Shown: positions 10,001 through 19,109 of the stretch, in pieces
How the letters are laid out: every line of letters starts with the position of its first letter
How positions within the stretch are numbered: the first letter of the stretch is position 1
Assembly (NCBI GenBank): GCA_031406155.1
Contig: JANOGW010000049.1
Location: forward strand, 1 to 64,000
Reading direction: 5' to 3'
Length of the DNA: 64,000 bases
Source: JACMNW01 sp031406155
Lineage (GTDB): Bacteria; Pseudomonadota; Alphaproteobacteria; Rhodobacterales; Rhodobacteraceae
The notes under the pieces: model-generated
Seen by the model: only the letters and a program-made list of their open reading frames with translations
What the model was told of the DNA's origin: nothing
Database searches by the model: none
Position numbers and translations under genes: made by a program

Positions 10001-13000
10001 ATGGCGTCATTCCGCCCCTGCTGCATTACAAGGCGCCGAACCCCCGGATGGATTTCGCCAATTCGGCGTTTTACCCGGTGGCAAAGCTGACCGATTGGCC
10101 GCGCGGTGGTGTGCCCCGTTTGGCGGGTGTGTCGGCCTTTGGCGTTGGTGGCACCAATATTCACATGGTGCTGCAAGAAGCGCCACAAGTGGCTGTGGTG
10201 GAAAGTGCCGCGCCACATGGCCCGCAGGTTTACCCGGTATCAGCATCGTCGCCCGAAGCGTTGAAGGCAGCAGTTGCAGAGCTTGGTGCCTGGGCTGCCG
10301 CTAACCCCAAGGCTGACGCTGGCGCTGTGCGTGCGACATTGCGCCGGGGGAGGCATGCTTACAACGAGCGCGCTGTTCTGGTGGCCGATGGTATGGCTGG
10401 TCTAGCCCAAGCCGCACAGGGCTTTGCGGGCAAATCCACCACAGCGGGACGGCGCGATGCAGTGGCCTTTCTGTTTCCGGGGCAGGGCGCGCAGCATGTC
10501 GGCATGGCAAAGGCGCTGTTCGATGCCGAACCAGTATTCCGCGAGGCATTAAGCCTTTGCACCACGCTGCTGAAGCCCGCACTTGGGCTTGATTTGCTTG
10601 ATGTTATCCATGCGCCGGACAACCTGCGCGAGCAGATGACAGCGCGGCTGAAAGATACGTCATTGGCGCAGCCCGCGATCTTCTCGATCGGCTATGCTTT
10701 GGCAAAGCAATGGGATCATTGGGGTATCCGTCCGGACGTGATGGTCGGCCATTCGATCGGCGAATTTGCCGCCGCAACCATCGCGGGTGTGATTGATTTG
10801 CCCGATGCGCTTGGCCTGATCGCCCTGCGTGGTCGGCTGATGGCCGACTTGCCTGATGGGGTGATGGTATCGGTGCGTGCATCCGAACAGGAACTTCAAC
10901 CCTATCTGGGTGCGGGGCTTGATCTGGCAGCGGTGAATGGCGCAAAAGCCTGTGTTCTGGCCGGGTCGGAAGAGGCGGCAGCGGCGCTGTTGCCAACGCT
11001 GGAGGCGGCAGGGTTTGTAACCTCGCGCCTGCACACCAGTCATGCGTTTCATTCGTACATGATGGAACCGGCCGTTGCCCCGTTCCGTGCGGCCGTGGCC
11101 AAGATCAAGCTTCGCGCCCCGAAAATCCCGATCCTGTCGACGGTAATTGGTGACTGGCTGACCGAACAGGAAGCCACCGACCCCGACTATTGGGCGGGCC
11201 ATATGCGCCGCCCCGTGCGGTTCTATGATGCGATGCAGACGCTGTGGGCCGAGGGGCGGCATATCTTCCTTGAAACCGGCCCCGGTCGCACGATGGCAAC
11301 GCTGGCCGGGCAAAACCCGGATCGCCGCCGCGCACAGCCTGCACTGGCGTCGTTGCCACATGCCCAAGCCGAAAACGCCGATGCGCATCTGTCGATGCTG
11401 GAGGCGTTTGGTGGACTTTGGGCCAGTGGCTACCCGGTGGATTGGTCACGGCTTGAAGGCGACGGGCCAGAGCCGCACCGTGCCGCGGGCCTTCCGACCA
11501 CTCCGTTCCAGCGCAAGCGGTTCTGGGTGGAACCCACGGATGTGGGAACCGCACCTGCCGCCGCCATTGCCCTTGAAGCCGCCCCTGCGGCAGATCAGAT
11601 CACCGCCCCTGTACCGCAAATTTCCGCCGCCGACGCGCTGCGCGACATGCTGTCCGATCTGTCGGGCGTCGAGCCTGCCGAGATGGATGGCGGCGCCAGC
11701 TTTCTGGAACTGGGCTTTGATTCGCTGCTGCTGACGCAAGCCACGCGCGAGTTGTCTGAACGTTTTGGTGTGACGGTTACTCTGCGCCAGTTGATCGACG
11801 GCTTCCCCACCATTGATACGCTTGCCGCCCATATCGACGCGCATGGCAATCTGGCGGGCCGTGCCCCCGCCGACCGCACGCCGTTGGCCGAAATGACCCG
11901 GATCGAGGGCCGGGAGGAGGAGGCCGAAGCCACGCCATCTTCGGCCCCGATGACCAGGATCAGCCGCGAGACGGAAGAGCTGACACCCGCACAGCGCGGC
12001 CATATCGACGCATTGGTGGCGCGCTACACTGCGAAAACCGCGAAATCCAAGGCGTTGACGGCACAGTACCGGGGTGTGCATGCCGATCCGCGCACCGCGT
12101 CCGGCTTCAACCGGCTGTGGAAGGAAATCGTCTATCAGATTGTCACCGTCAAATCGAAAGGCTCGCGGCTGATCGATGTCGATGGCAATGAATACATCGA
12201 TATCCTGAACGGTTTTGGCCCCGGTTTTCTGGGCCATGCACCTGAACAGGTGGTCAGCGCCTTGCATAGCCAACTGGATGCAGGCTTCGAGGTTGGCCCG
12301 CAAAGTCTGGCTGCGATGGAAGCTGCTGCCCTGTTCTGCGAAGTGACCGGCAACGACCGCGCCAGTTTCGTGTGCACCGGGTCGGAAGCGGTTTATGCCG
12401 CGATGCGGCTGGCCCGCACCTGCACCGGGCGTGACCGGATCGTGATGTTCGCGCGGGATTATCACGGCAATTTCGACGAAGTTCTAGTCCGCGGCATCGA
12501 CGGCAAGGATGGCCCGCGCTCTCTGCCGATGGCCCCCGGCATTCCGCGCGATTCCGTGAAAAACGTGGTGGTGCTGCCCTATGGTTCACCGCAGGCGCTG
12601 GATTACATTCGCCGCAACGCAGATACCATCGCCGCCGTGATCGTGGAACCGGTGCAAAGCCGCCGCCCCGAGTTCCGCCCCGCCGAGTTTATCCGCGAGG
12701 TGCGGCGGATCACTGAAAATGCAGGCTCGGTGTTCATCTTTGACGAAGTCGTCACCGGTTTCCGCTTTGGCCCGCGCGGCGCGCAGGGTTATTACGGTGT
12801 GGACGCTGACCTCGTGACTTACGGCAAGGTGGTGGGCGGTGGCATGCCGGTGGGCGTGGTGTCGGGCAAGGCCCGCTTCATGGACACTTTTGATGGTGGT
12901 CCTTGGCAATATGGTGATGACAGCTTCCCGCAAGCGCCCGTAACCTTCTTTGCCGGTACCTTCGTGCGCCATCCGCTGGCGATGGCCGCCCTGAAGGCGA

Positions 13001-16000
13001 TGCTGACGTTCTTTAAAACCCAGCCGGACTTTTTCTGGAAGACCGTCAATGCCAAGGGCGACCGTCTGGCAGGCACGGTGGACCGCTGGTTTGCCGATAA
13101 TGACATGCCGTTCCAGATGCCGAACTGCGGCTCGCTGATGTATCTGCGCATCGGCGAGGATCAGAAATATGGCGGCCTGCTAGGGGCTGGCTTGCGGGAT
13201 CGCGGCGTGTTCATGCTGGAGGGGTTCCCCAGCTACATGACGGCGGCGCATGACGACGAAGACATCGATCATGTAATCGACGCGGTGAAGGATACCGCGC
13301 TTGAAATGCGCGCCGCAGGCCTGCTGGTCGGGCGCGGGGCGGTTGCTTACGATGGCCCGCATCTGCACCTGGCCCCGCCGCGCCTGACCCTGCCGGGCGG
13401 CGAGGCCGCGATTGCCGCCGCAATGCGCGCACCGCTTGGCACCCTGAGCGTGCCCACCACCGAGGCACAGCGTGAAATCTGGGCCGCGATGATCGTCACC
13501 CCCGATCTGGCGCCTGCCTATAATGAAAGCGTCACGCTGAAGCTGCACGGCGTGATCGACAGGGATCTGCTCAGGGCTGCGGCGCAGACCGTGTTCCGGC
13601 GGCATGATGCGCTCAGATCGACCTTCTCGGAGGACGGGATGGAGATGCACATCCAGCCCGACACGGCCATTGATGCAAGCCTGATCGATCTGTCGGACCT
13701 GACCGCCGAAGATCAGGCCGGCACGCTTGCCAGGCTGCTCGCGCAAGAGGTGGAAACCCCGTTCGACATGGTCTCGGGACCCTTCGTGCGCGCACATCTG
13801 GTGGCGTTTGGGCCAACACATCATCACCTGATCATCACCGCCCACCACATCGTCTGTGACGGCTGGTCGATCGACGTGGTGATGCGCGACATCGGCAAGG
13901 TCTATGCCGCCGGGCTGGAAGGGCGCACGCCCCTGTTGCCGCCCGCGCAAAGCATCGTGGACTATGCGCGGGTCGAGGCGGAATGGAGCCGCTCTGCGGA
14001 GGCAACCGCCGCGCGCGAGTACTGGCTGGGGCAATTCGCAAACCAGCCACCCGTGCTGGATCTGCCAACCGATCATCCGCGCCCTCCGGTGAAAACCGTG
14101 CGTGGCGCACGGGCCGACAGGGTGATCCCGGCAGCACTGGCCGACCAGCTGCGCGCGCTTGGGCGAACGCAGGGCTCAACCTTCGTCAATCTGCTGCTGG
14201 CGGCCTACAAGATTTATGTTGCACGGCAAGCGCAGGTGTCGGACATCGTTATCGGTCTGCCCGCCTCAGGGCAAGCGGCGCGCGGCATGCCGGGCGTGGT
14301 CGGGCACTGCGTCAACCTGCTGCCCATTCGCACGCAAATAGATTGGGACAAGGGCTTTGGCAGCTACCTGACAGTCGTCCGCCGGGCGATGCTGGATGCG
14401 CTGGACCACCAGACTTATACCTACGGCGAGCTGATCCGGTCCTTGCGCATCGCGCGCGATCCGTCCCGCGTCATGCTGGTGCCGGTGATCTTCAACATCG
14501 ACAACGGCATTGATCTGTCCACCATGTCCTTTGGTCCGGTGACGACGGACTTCGTGACCAACCCGCGCGCTTATGAACATTTCGAATTGTATCTGAACGT
14601 CACCGATGCACCGGGTGATGTGCACACCGAATGGAGCTATAACGCCGATCTGTTCGATGCGGCCACGATCGAGGCGCATATCGACCGCTTCGTGCGACTG
14701 CTGGGCGAATTGATCGAAGACCCAGGCCAGCCGCTTGGGGAAATTTCGCTTTTATCGCGGGACGAGCGGCAAAAGCTGCTGGTCGATTGGCAAGGCAAGC
14801 GCGTTGATACCCCGCAAGAGGCAACACTGGCCACACTGTTCGCCGATCGCGTTGCCAAAAACCCCGATGCCATCGCCCTGATCGAGGGCGAGACGGGCCT
14901 GCGCTATAGCCAGCTGGATGCGATGGTGGGCGATCTGGCAGCACAGTTGCAGGATCGTGGCGTGGGCCGCGGCGATATCGTCGGTATCTGCATGGAACGG
15001 TCGATGCGGATGGTGGCAGCATTGCTGGCCACGATGCGGCTTGGGGCTGCCTATATGCCGCTTGATCCGTCAAACCCGGCAGACCGCCTGCGCCATATCC
15101 TGGCCGACAGCAGCACACGGTTTGTGCTGACCACTGAAGATCTGGCCAACCGCCATGGTTTTGCTGACCCGATTATCCCAAGTGCCACCGGCAGCCATCC
15201 GGCCCCCGTCACGGCTGCCGTGCCGGCAGAGATTGCCTATATCGCCTATACCTCGGGCTCGACCGGCACACCCAAGGGCGTGATGGGCACGCACCGGGCT
15301 ACGATCAACCGCTTTGCCTGGATGTGGCGGGAATTTCCCTTCTCGCCGGCTGATGTGATGTGCCAGAAAACTGCCCTGTCCTTCGTGGATTCGGTCTGGG
15401 AGATTTTTGGCCCGCTGCTGGCGGGGGTGCCGCAGGTTATCATCCCGAACGACAAGCTGCGCGATCCTGCGGCGTTTCTGGCGCTTTTGGGCAAGCATCG
15501 GGTCACGCGGCTTCTGGTGGTGCCATCGCTGCTGAAATCCATCCTTGATGTGGGCATTGATCTGGGGGCTGTGGCCCCGTCGCTGCAGCTGCTTTTCACC
15601 TCGGGTGAACGGATACCGGCAACGCTTGCACGGCAGATGCTGGCGGCGGCCCCGCAGGTAACGCTGGTCAATCTTTATGGCTCGTCCGAAGTGGCGGCGG
15701 ACGTTACTTGCGAAGTGGTGCACAATGTCAGCACCGAAGAAGTGCCGATCGGGCGCGCAATAGATAATGCCCGGCTTTATGTGCTGGATGCGGCCCGCCA
15801 CCTGATGTCACCCGGCGAGGCGGGAGAGCTGTATGTCGGCGGTGATGTGCTGGCGGCGGGCTATCTGCACCGCCCCGATCTGACGGCCGAGCGGTTCCTG
15901 CCCGATCCGTTTGCCGACACCCCCGGGGCGCGGATGTTTGCCACCGGTGACCGGGTGCGCCATCTTGCCGACGGGCGGCTGATCTATCTTGGCCGCGCCG

Positions 16001-17424
16001 ACCATCAGGTCAAGATCCGGGGCGCGCGGGTTGAACTGGGCGAGGTCGAGGCAGCTCTGGCAGCGATGCCAAGCGTTGCCGAAGCCGTCGCCGTCGCCCG
16101 CCCCGATGCGGATGGTGATCTGACATTGCTGGCCTTTGTCACCCTGCGGCCGGGCAGCACTGCTGACCCGCTGGCCCTGCGTGCGGCACTGGCGCAAAGC
16201 CTTCCCGATTACATGGTGCCCTCGCGCGTTCTGGTGCTTGACCAGATGCCGCTGAACCCGAACGGCAAGACTGATCGCATGGCGCTAAGCCTGCGCCCGG
16301 CGGAAGGCCAAGGTGACAGCGCCCGCACCAATTGGCCAGTGACCGCGACCGAGCGGGACTTGCGCGATATCTGGGCGCGGCTGCTGGATCAGCCCGAGAT
16401 CGGGATGGAGGACGACTTTTTCGAACTGGGTGGCCATTCGCTGCTGGCGGTCAAGCTGTTCACCCAGCTGCGCCGCAGCTTTGGCGTGGATTTGCCGATC
16501 TCGACCCTGTTTGCCCATCCCACGATCCGCACGCTGGCACGCAAACTCGGCACCAGCAGCGAAACTCCGCCAAATACCAGCTATTCCGGCACGCCCGAAG
16601 ACAGCCCCTGGGATACCACGACGGTGATCCACCCCGGGCCCGCGCTTGCAAGACCCCCCCTGTTCATCGTCGGCGGTGTTGGCGGCAACGTGAACAACCT
16701 GATCAGGCTCGGCCGCCTGCTGGGGGCTTACCGCCCAGTCATCGGCCTGCAGACGCGCGGCATCCTAGGCCACCGGATGCATGAGACGATCGAGGCCACG
16801 GCCGCGGATCATCTGACCAATATCCGCCGCCATCAACCGCAGGGGCCCTATCTGCTGGCCGGTTATTCGGGGGGCGCGTTCACTGCGTTCGAGATGGCGC
16901 GACAATTGCGGGCCGCGGGCGAAGAGGTGGGCTTTCTTGGCCTCCTTGATACCTTCGCGCCGAAATTCGTCTTCCAGAAACACGGCTCCAAACTGGACCG
17001 GGTTCAGTATATGACCAAGCTGGTCCTGCGGCATGGGCCGGGGCCGCTTTGGACCAATGCCATGGCCTGGCTGCACAACAAGACCACCGCAGGGGCGGTG
17101 CTGCAAGCCGGTGTGCCAACCCCGTCCGAGAAATACCGCTATAGCCATCTGGCCCGGCAATGGTGGAAGATATCAACGATTTATGACCCCGCCCCCTATG
17201 CCGGCGATGCGTGGCTGTTCCTGACAGAATCTGAAAAAGATGGCTTTTACGCAACCCAGCTGCGCAAGAGCGATCCGAATTACGGCTGGCCAGGGTTCAT
17301 ACGCGGCCAATTGCGGGTCAGCCGGCATACGTCGGATCACCTGAGCATGCTGACCGGAACCGCCGTCCAGGACCTTGCCAACATGATCGAGGCCGAGATC
17401 CTGCACGCGAAACAAGGGACGTAA
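7075..17424 (+). CDS. Hybrid NRPS-PKS: A-PCP-KS-AT-ACP-AMT-C-A-PCP-TE
   Basis: A 3449-residue assembly-line enzyme. Approximate domains: A1 (20-510, YTSGSTGVPKG near 153), PCP (Ser near 550), KS (605-1040, active Cys in CACSTSL near 781), AT (1130-1420, GHSIGE and malonyl-type HAFHS), ACP (LGFDSL near 1550), class III PLP aminotransferase (1655-2085, Lys in TYGKVVGGG near 1918), C (2125-2555, HHIVCDGWS), A2 (2580-3070), PCP (LGGHSLL near 3122) and TE (3170-3449, GYSGG near 3265). Aligned to GrsA, A1 reads D-A-L-W-L-G-G-T-F-K, close to the Val code; A2 reads V-D-W-L-F-S-L-A-D-K, close to the beta-Ala code. The logic is load Val, extend with malonate, convert the beta-keto group to an amine, add beta-Ala, release. 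There is no C domain before A1, so it is a loading module. The start is uncertain (TTG at 7060 possible). Confidence 0.93.
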   Translation: MLRILPLFQDVTRAFQGAVKNHAPAVAVVQGSVQISYADLDRLSDVLADRLIKAGVASGSLVGLAATQDPGTIISILAILKAGAGYVPLPGYYPEARLRVIAQDAGLALILGSVPALVEMTIPQTSFDWQSCTETTSPSLPTLDGEAVAYVMYTSGSTGVPKGVVVPHRAILRLVQGQNFMALGPDERILQNSAIAFDAATLEIWGALLNGGTLVMPEETSGSLSALGEVIRDQRITSMWLTAGLFHAMADTRPGDFAPLRQLLTGGDVVSPACVAKVMAACPGLTVINGYGPTENTTFTCCHTITRAEAELGMSLPIGRPISGTDVFVLDANLAPVPAGEPGELFAAGEGLALGYLGRADLTAEKFIAAPWDADVTLYRTGDLVRQDAKGVVHYLGRIDTQVKIRGFRIELGEVEAALEATGGISQAVVVARAGADHADKMLVAYCVAGDALDEGTLRASLGARLPDYAVPSRFVTLPALPLNSNGKVDRRALEALALPKAAKPAKPATSTHSLEEMIAGQLATALGIDESDLDRSANFFDLGASSLHVARVHDGLQTALDRRFPISDFFLHSTIAAMATHLGKPAKAAGPVILAPKKDRSDTGLIAIIGLAGKFPGARSAEEFWDGLVAGREMISQFTPEELDIDLSKGDAGAGFVNARGVMPDADMFDARHFNIPPREAERMDPQHRILLEVAQTALDSAGHDPAQFAGKIGIYAGSSQNSYLLNNLLSAPGASRAYAASYPLDDFATLFGNDKDFIATRIAYKLNLRGPAATVLCACSTSLVAVAQGCESLLSGTSDMVLAGGVSVTFPSKRNYKYMPDGMASADGHCRTFDADATGTVFGDGAGLVVLRRLEDALADGDTVIAVIRGYSINNDGSEKAGYAAPSIKAQAAVIQAAHLAAGVNAREIGYIEAHGTATPLGDPIEFAALHAAFSASTDARGFCALGSAKTNVGHLDIAAGITGLIKAALTLQHGVIPPLLHYKAPNPRMDFANSAFYPVAKLTDWPRGGVPRLAGVSAFGVGGTNIHMVLQEAPQVAVVESAAPHGPQVYPVSASSPEALKAAVAELGAWAAANPKADAGAVRATLRRGRHAYNERAVLVADGMAGLAQAAQGFAGKSTTAGRRDAVAFLFPGQGAQHVGMAKALFDAEPVFREALSLCTTLLKPALGLDLLDVIHAPDNLREQMTARLKDTSLAQPAIFSIGYALAKQWDHWGIRPDVMVGHSIGEFAAATIAGVIDLPDALGLIALRGRLMADLPDGVMVSVRASEQELQPYLGAGLDLAAVNGAKACVLAGSEEAAAALLPTLEAAGFVTSRLHTSHAFHSYMMEPAVAPFRAAVAKIKLRAPKIPILSTVIGDWLTEQEATDPDYWAGHMRRPVRFYDAMQTLWAEGRHIFLETGPGRTMATLAGQNPDRRRAQPALASLPHAQAENADAHLSMLEAFGGLWASGYPVDWSRLEGDGPEPHRAAGLPTTPFQRKRFWVEPTDVGTAPAAAIALEAAPAADQITAPVPQISAADALRDMLSDLSGVEPAEMDGGASFLELGFDSLLLTQATRELSERFGVTVTLRQLIDGFPTIDTLAAHIDAHGNLAGRAPADRTPLAEMTRIEGREEEAEATPSSAPMTRISRETEELTPAQRGHIDALVARYTAKTAKSKALTAQYRGVHADPRTASGFNRLWKEIVYQIVTVKSKGSRLIDVDGNEYIDILNGFGPGFLGHAPEQVVSALHSQLDAGFEVGPQSLAAMEAAALFCEVTGNDRASFVCTGSEAVYAAMRLARTCTGRDRIVMFARDYHGNFDEVLVRGIDGKDGPRSLPMAPGIPRDSVKNVVVLPYGSPQALDYIRRNADTIAAVIVEPVQSRRPEFRPAEFIREVRRITENAGSVFIFDEVVTGFRFGPRGAQGYYGVDADLVTYGKVVGGGMPVGVVSGKARFMDTFDGGPWQYGDDSFPQAPVTFFAGTFVRHPLAMAALKAMLTFFKTQPDFFWKTVNAKGDRLAGTVDRWFADNDMPFQMPNCGSLMYLRIGEDQKYGGLLGAGLRDRGVFMLEGFPSYMTAAHDDEDIDHVIDAVKDTALEMRAAGLLVGRGAVAYDGPHLHLAPPRLTLPGGEAAIAAAMRAPLGTLSVPTTEAQREIWAAMIVTPDLAPAYNESVTLKLHGVIDRDLLRAAAQTVFRRHDALRSTFSEDGMEMHIQPDTAIDASLIDLSDLTAEDQAGTLARLLAQEVETPFDMVSGPFVRAHLVAFGPTHHHLIITAHHIVCDGWSIDVVMRDIGKVYAAGLEGRTPLLPPAQSIVDYARVEAEWSRSAEATAAREYWLGQFANQPPVLDLPTDHPRPPVKTVRGARADRVIPAALADQLRALGRTQGSTFVNLLLAAYKIYVARQAQVSDIVIGLPASGQAARGMPGVVGHCVNLLPIRTQIDWDKGFGSYLTVVRRAMLDALDHQTYTYGELIRSLRIARDPSRVMLVPVIFNIDNGIDLSTMSFGPVTTDFVTNPRAYEHFELYLNVTDAPGDVHTEWSYNADLFDAATIEAHIDRFVRLLGELIEDPGQPLGEISLLSRDERQKLLVDWQGKRVDTPQEATLATLFADRVAKNPDAIALIEGETGLRYSQLDAMVGDLAAQLQDRGVGRGDIVGICMERSMRMVAALLATMRLGAAYMPLDPSNPADRLRHILADSSTRFVLTTEDLANRHGFADPIIPSATGSHPAPVTAAVPAEIAYIAYTSGSTGTPKGVMGTHRATINRFAWMWREFPFSPADVMCQKTALSFVDSVWEIFGPLLAGVPQVIIPNDKLRDPAAFLALLGKHRVTRLLVVPSLLKSILDVGIDLGAVAPSLQLLFTSGERIPATLARQMLAAAPQVTLVNLYGSSEVAADVTCEVVHNVSTEEVPIGRAIDNARLYVLDAARHLMSPGEAGELYVGGDVLAAGYLHRPDLTAERFLPDPFADTPGARMFATGDRVRHLADGRLIYLGRADHQVKIRGARVELGEVEAALAAMPSVAEAVAVARPDADGDLTLLAFVTLRPGSTADPLALRAALAQSLPDYMVPSRVLVLDQMPLNPNGKTDRMALSLRPAEGQGDSARTNWPVTATERDLRDIWARLLDQPEIGMEDDFFELGGHSLLAVKLFTQLRRSFGVDLPISTLFAHPTIRTLARKLGTSSETPPNTSYSGTPEDSPWDTTTVIHPGPALARPPLFIVGGVGGNVNNLIRLGRLLGAYRPVIGLQTRGILGHRMHETIEATAADHLTNIRRHQPQGPYLLAGYSGGAFTAFEMARQLRAAGEEVGFLGLLDTFAPKFVFQKHGSKLDRVQYMTKLVLRHGPGPLWTNAMAWLHNKTTAGAVLQAGVPTPSEKYRYSHLARQWWKISTIYDPAPYAGDAWLFLTESEKDGFYATQLRKSDPNYGWPGFIRGQLRVSRHTSDHLSMLTGTAVQDLANMIEAEILHAKQGT

Positions 17425-17428
17425 CACG

Positions 17429-18238
17429 ATGACGGCGATGGGCCCCAGCCGTTTGCCGATCCGTGCCGCAGACATTGGCGTGGCGCAGTGCCGTCTGGGG
17501 GATGACCGCGACATCACCCTGAGTGCTGCCTGGGCGCTGTTGTCGGCGGATGAGATCACACGCGCGCACCGCTTTCATTTTGACCGTGATCGAACTCGTT
17601 ATGTGCGGGGGCGGGGGTTTTTACGCCAGATGCTGGGCCAGGTCTGCGGACAGAACCCGGCAAGTTTGATTTTTGGCACGGGCGCGCGGGGCAAACCGTT
17701 TTTGGCAGGCAGCAATCTGGGCAGCGATCTGGCCTTCAACCTGTCGCACAGCCGCGATCTGGCCGTTCTGGCCATCTCGCAAACCGGGCCTTTGGGGATT
17801 GATGTCGAATTTATCGACCGCAGCGCAGATCTGGCCGGGCTGACCCAAAGCTGCATGACCCCCGCCGAGGCCGCGGTTCTGGCAGCCCTGCCCGCAACCG
17901 AACGGCCTGCACGGTTCTTTGCGTTCTGGACGGCAAAAGAGGCCCGCATGAAACTGACCGGTGAGGGGATGTCCCTGGCCCCGCAGCAAATTGCGCTGGA
18001 TTTGCGGGACGGTGTTCCAGTAGGCTATCTGCACCCCGGGACACCGGACGTGCAGGCCGTTTTTCTTGATCTGGGACATCCCCTTGCCCAGTGCTGTCTG
18101 GCGTTGGCACGGGGTCCCCAACCCGTTATTATCCCTCTTATTGCCACGACCCCCGTTATTATCATCACCAGTCCCCCTGTTACGGAGTATGCGTATTTTG
18201 GCTCATTCGAGAGACACCATCAAACTTCTGGCCGGTAA
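17429..18238 (+). CDS. Sfp-type 4'-phosphopantetheinyl transferase
   Basis: A 269-residue protein with the family motifs FNLSHS, GIDVEFID (metal-binding Asp and Glu) and FWTAKEARMKLTGEGM. It transfers phosphopantetheine from CoA to the carrier-domain serines of the three assembly-line proteins here. It starts 4 bases after the first NRPS-PKS stop and should be co-transcribed. An odd feature is the C-terminus: after LARGPQP a roughly 40-residue hydrophobic, low-complexity tail continues and overlaps the start of the methyltransferase by 50 bases. This suggests an earlier stop was lost. Confidence 0.92.
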   Translation: MTAMGPSRLPIRAADIGVAQCRLGDDRDITLSAAWALLSADEITRAHRFHFDRDRTRYVRGRGFLRQMLGQVCGQNPASLIFGTGARGKPFLAGSNLGSDLAFNLSHSRDLAVLAISQTGPLGIDVEFIDRSADLAGLTQSCMTPAEAAVLAALPATERPARFFAFWTAKEARMKLTGEGMSLAPQQIALDLRDGVPVGYLHPGTPDVQAVFLDLGHPLAQCCLALARGPQPVIIPLIATTPVIIITSPPVTEYAYFGSFERHHQTSGR

Positions 18239-19034
18239 CCTGTTGGAGGTTCTGGCCCCCTGGGTTCGGCGCGATCTGGATGCAGATCGTCATTCTGGCC
18301 GCTTCATAAAGCTGAAGCGCTGGATCCTTTATGCCCGCACCACCCGGGCAAAGGCACGCGGCGATGCCTCTGCGTTGCAAAAAAGCCTGTTCCAGTTCTG
18401 GCGCGCCGACACCGCAGATCCCTATTTTGAGCGATACCAGGATCGCTATGACAAATGGTTTCTGGGGCCGCATCATGAAATCGTCGATCAATTGGCAAAG
18501 CTTACCCGCAGTGGCGCCTACAACCACCTGGTCGAAGTTGGTTGCGGTTCCGGGCGAGTGCTGGCGCATTGCGCCGAGGCCATGCCGCAGATGTCTGATT
18601 TCATCGGGGTCGACATCAACCCCGTCATTATCGCCCATGACAGGACCGCTTTCGCGCCGAACCCGCGGCTGCAATTCCTGGCTGCCGATGCGTCGGTCTG
18701 GCTGCAGAAAAACGCCAGACCCGGCACCATTTTGCTGACCTATGGCGGGGTGATGGAGTATTTCTCGGCCGAGACCCTGAGCGCGATGTTTTGTGGGCTG
18801 GCACAACATCACCCGGCCGCAGTGGCCCTGGTGGAACCGGTCGACCCCGACCACGATCTGGCAAATGATCCGGCATCGCATGTCTTCGGACAGGAAAACT
18901 CGTTCTCGCACAATCATGAAAAATTGCTGCAAAATGCCGGCTACAGGACGCTGTTTCGCAAGGATCTGCGCCTTGGTGGGGCGTCATGGGTGATGCTTGT
19001 GGCCACGGCCGGACGGCAAAATTCCGGGCATTGA
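18189..19034 (+). CDS. Class I SAM-dependent methyltransferase
   Basis: A 281-residue protein with SAM-binding motif I HLVEVGCGSGRVLAHC (about residues 115-130), motif II FIGVDIN, and a later TILLTYGGVMEYF segment. About 100 residues precede the Rossmann core and may cap the substrate. It overlaps the phosphopantetheinyl transferase by 50 bases and lies inside the biosynthetic locus, so it is a candidate tailoring O- or N-methyltransferase for the product. The substrate is not evident. The ATG at 18189 is preceded by a GGAG that is too close to be a normal ribosome site, so translational coupling is likely. Confidence 0.75.
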   Translation: MRILAHSRDTIKLLAGNLLEVLAPWVRRDLDADRHSGRFIKLKRWILYARTTRAKARGDASALQKSLFQFWRADTADPYFERYQDRYDKWFLGPHHEIVDQLAKLTRSGAYNHLVEVGCGSGRVLAHCAEAMPQMSDFIGVDINPVIIAHDRTAFAPNPRLQFLAADASVWLQKNARPGTILLTYGGVMEYFSAETLSAMFCGLAQHHPAAVALVEPVDPDHDLANDPASHVFGQENSFSHNHEKLLQNAGYRTLFRKDLRLGGASWVMLVATAGRQNSGH

Positions 19035-19109
19035 TCTGACACGCCGTTCTGATGATAAGAGCAACCTGATACCCGCCCCCAAAGGCCCCCGAAAAGGATT
19101 ACCCACGCG

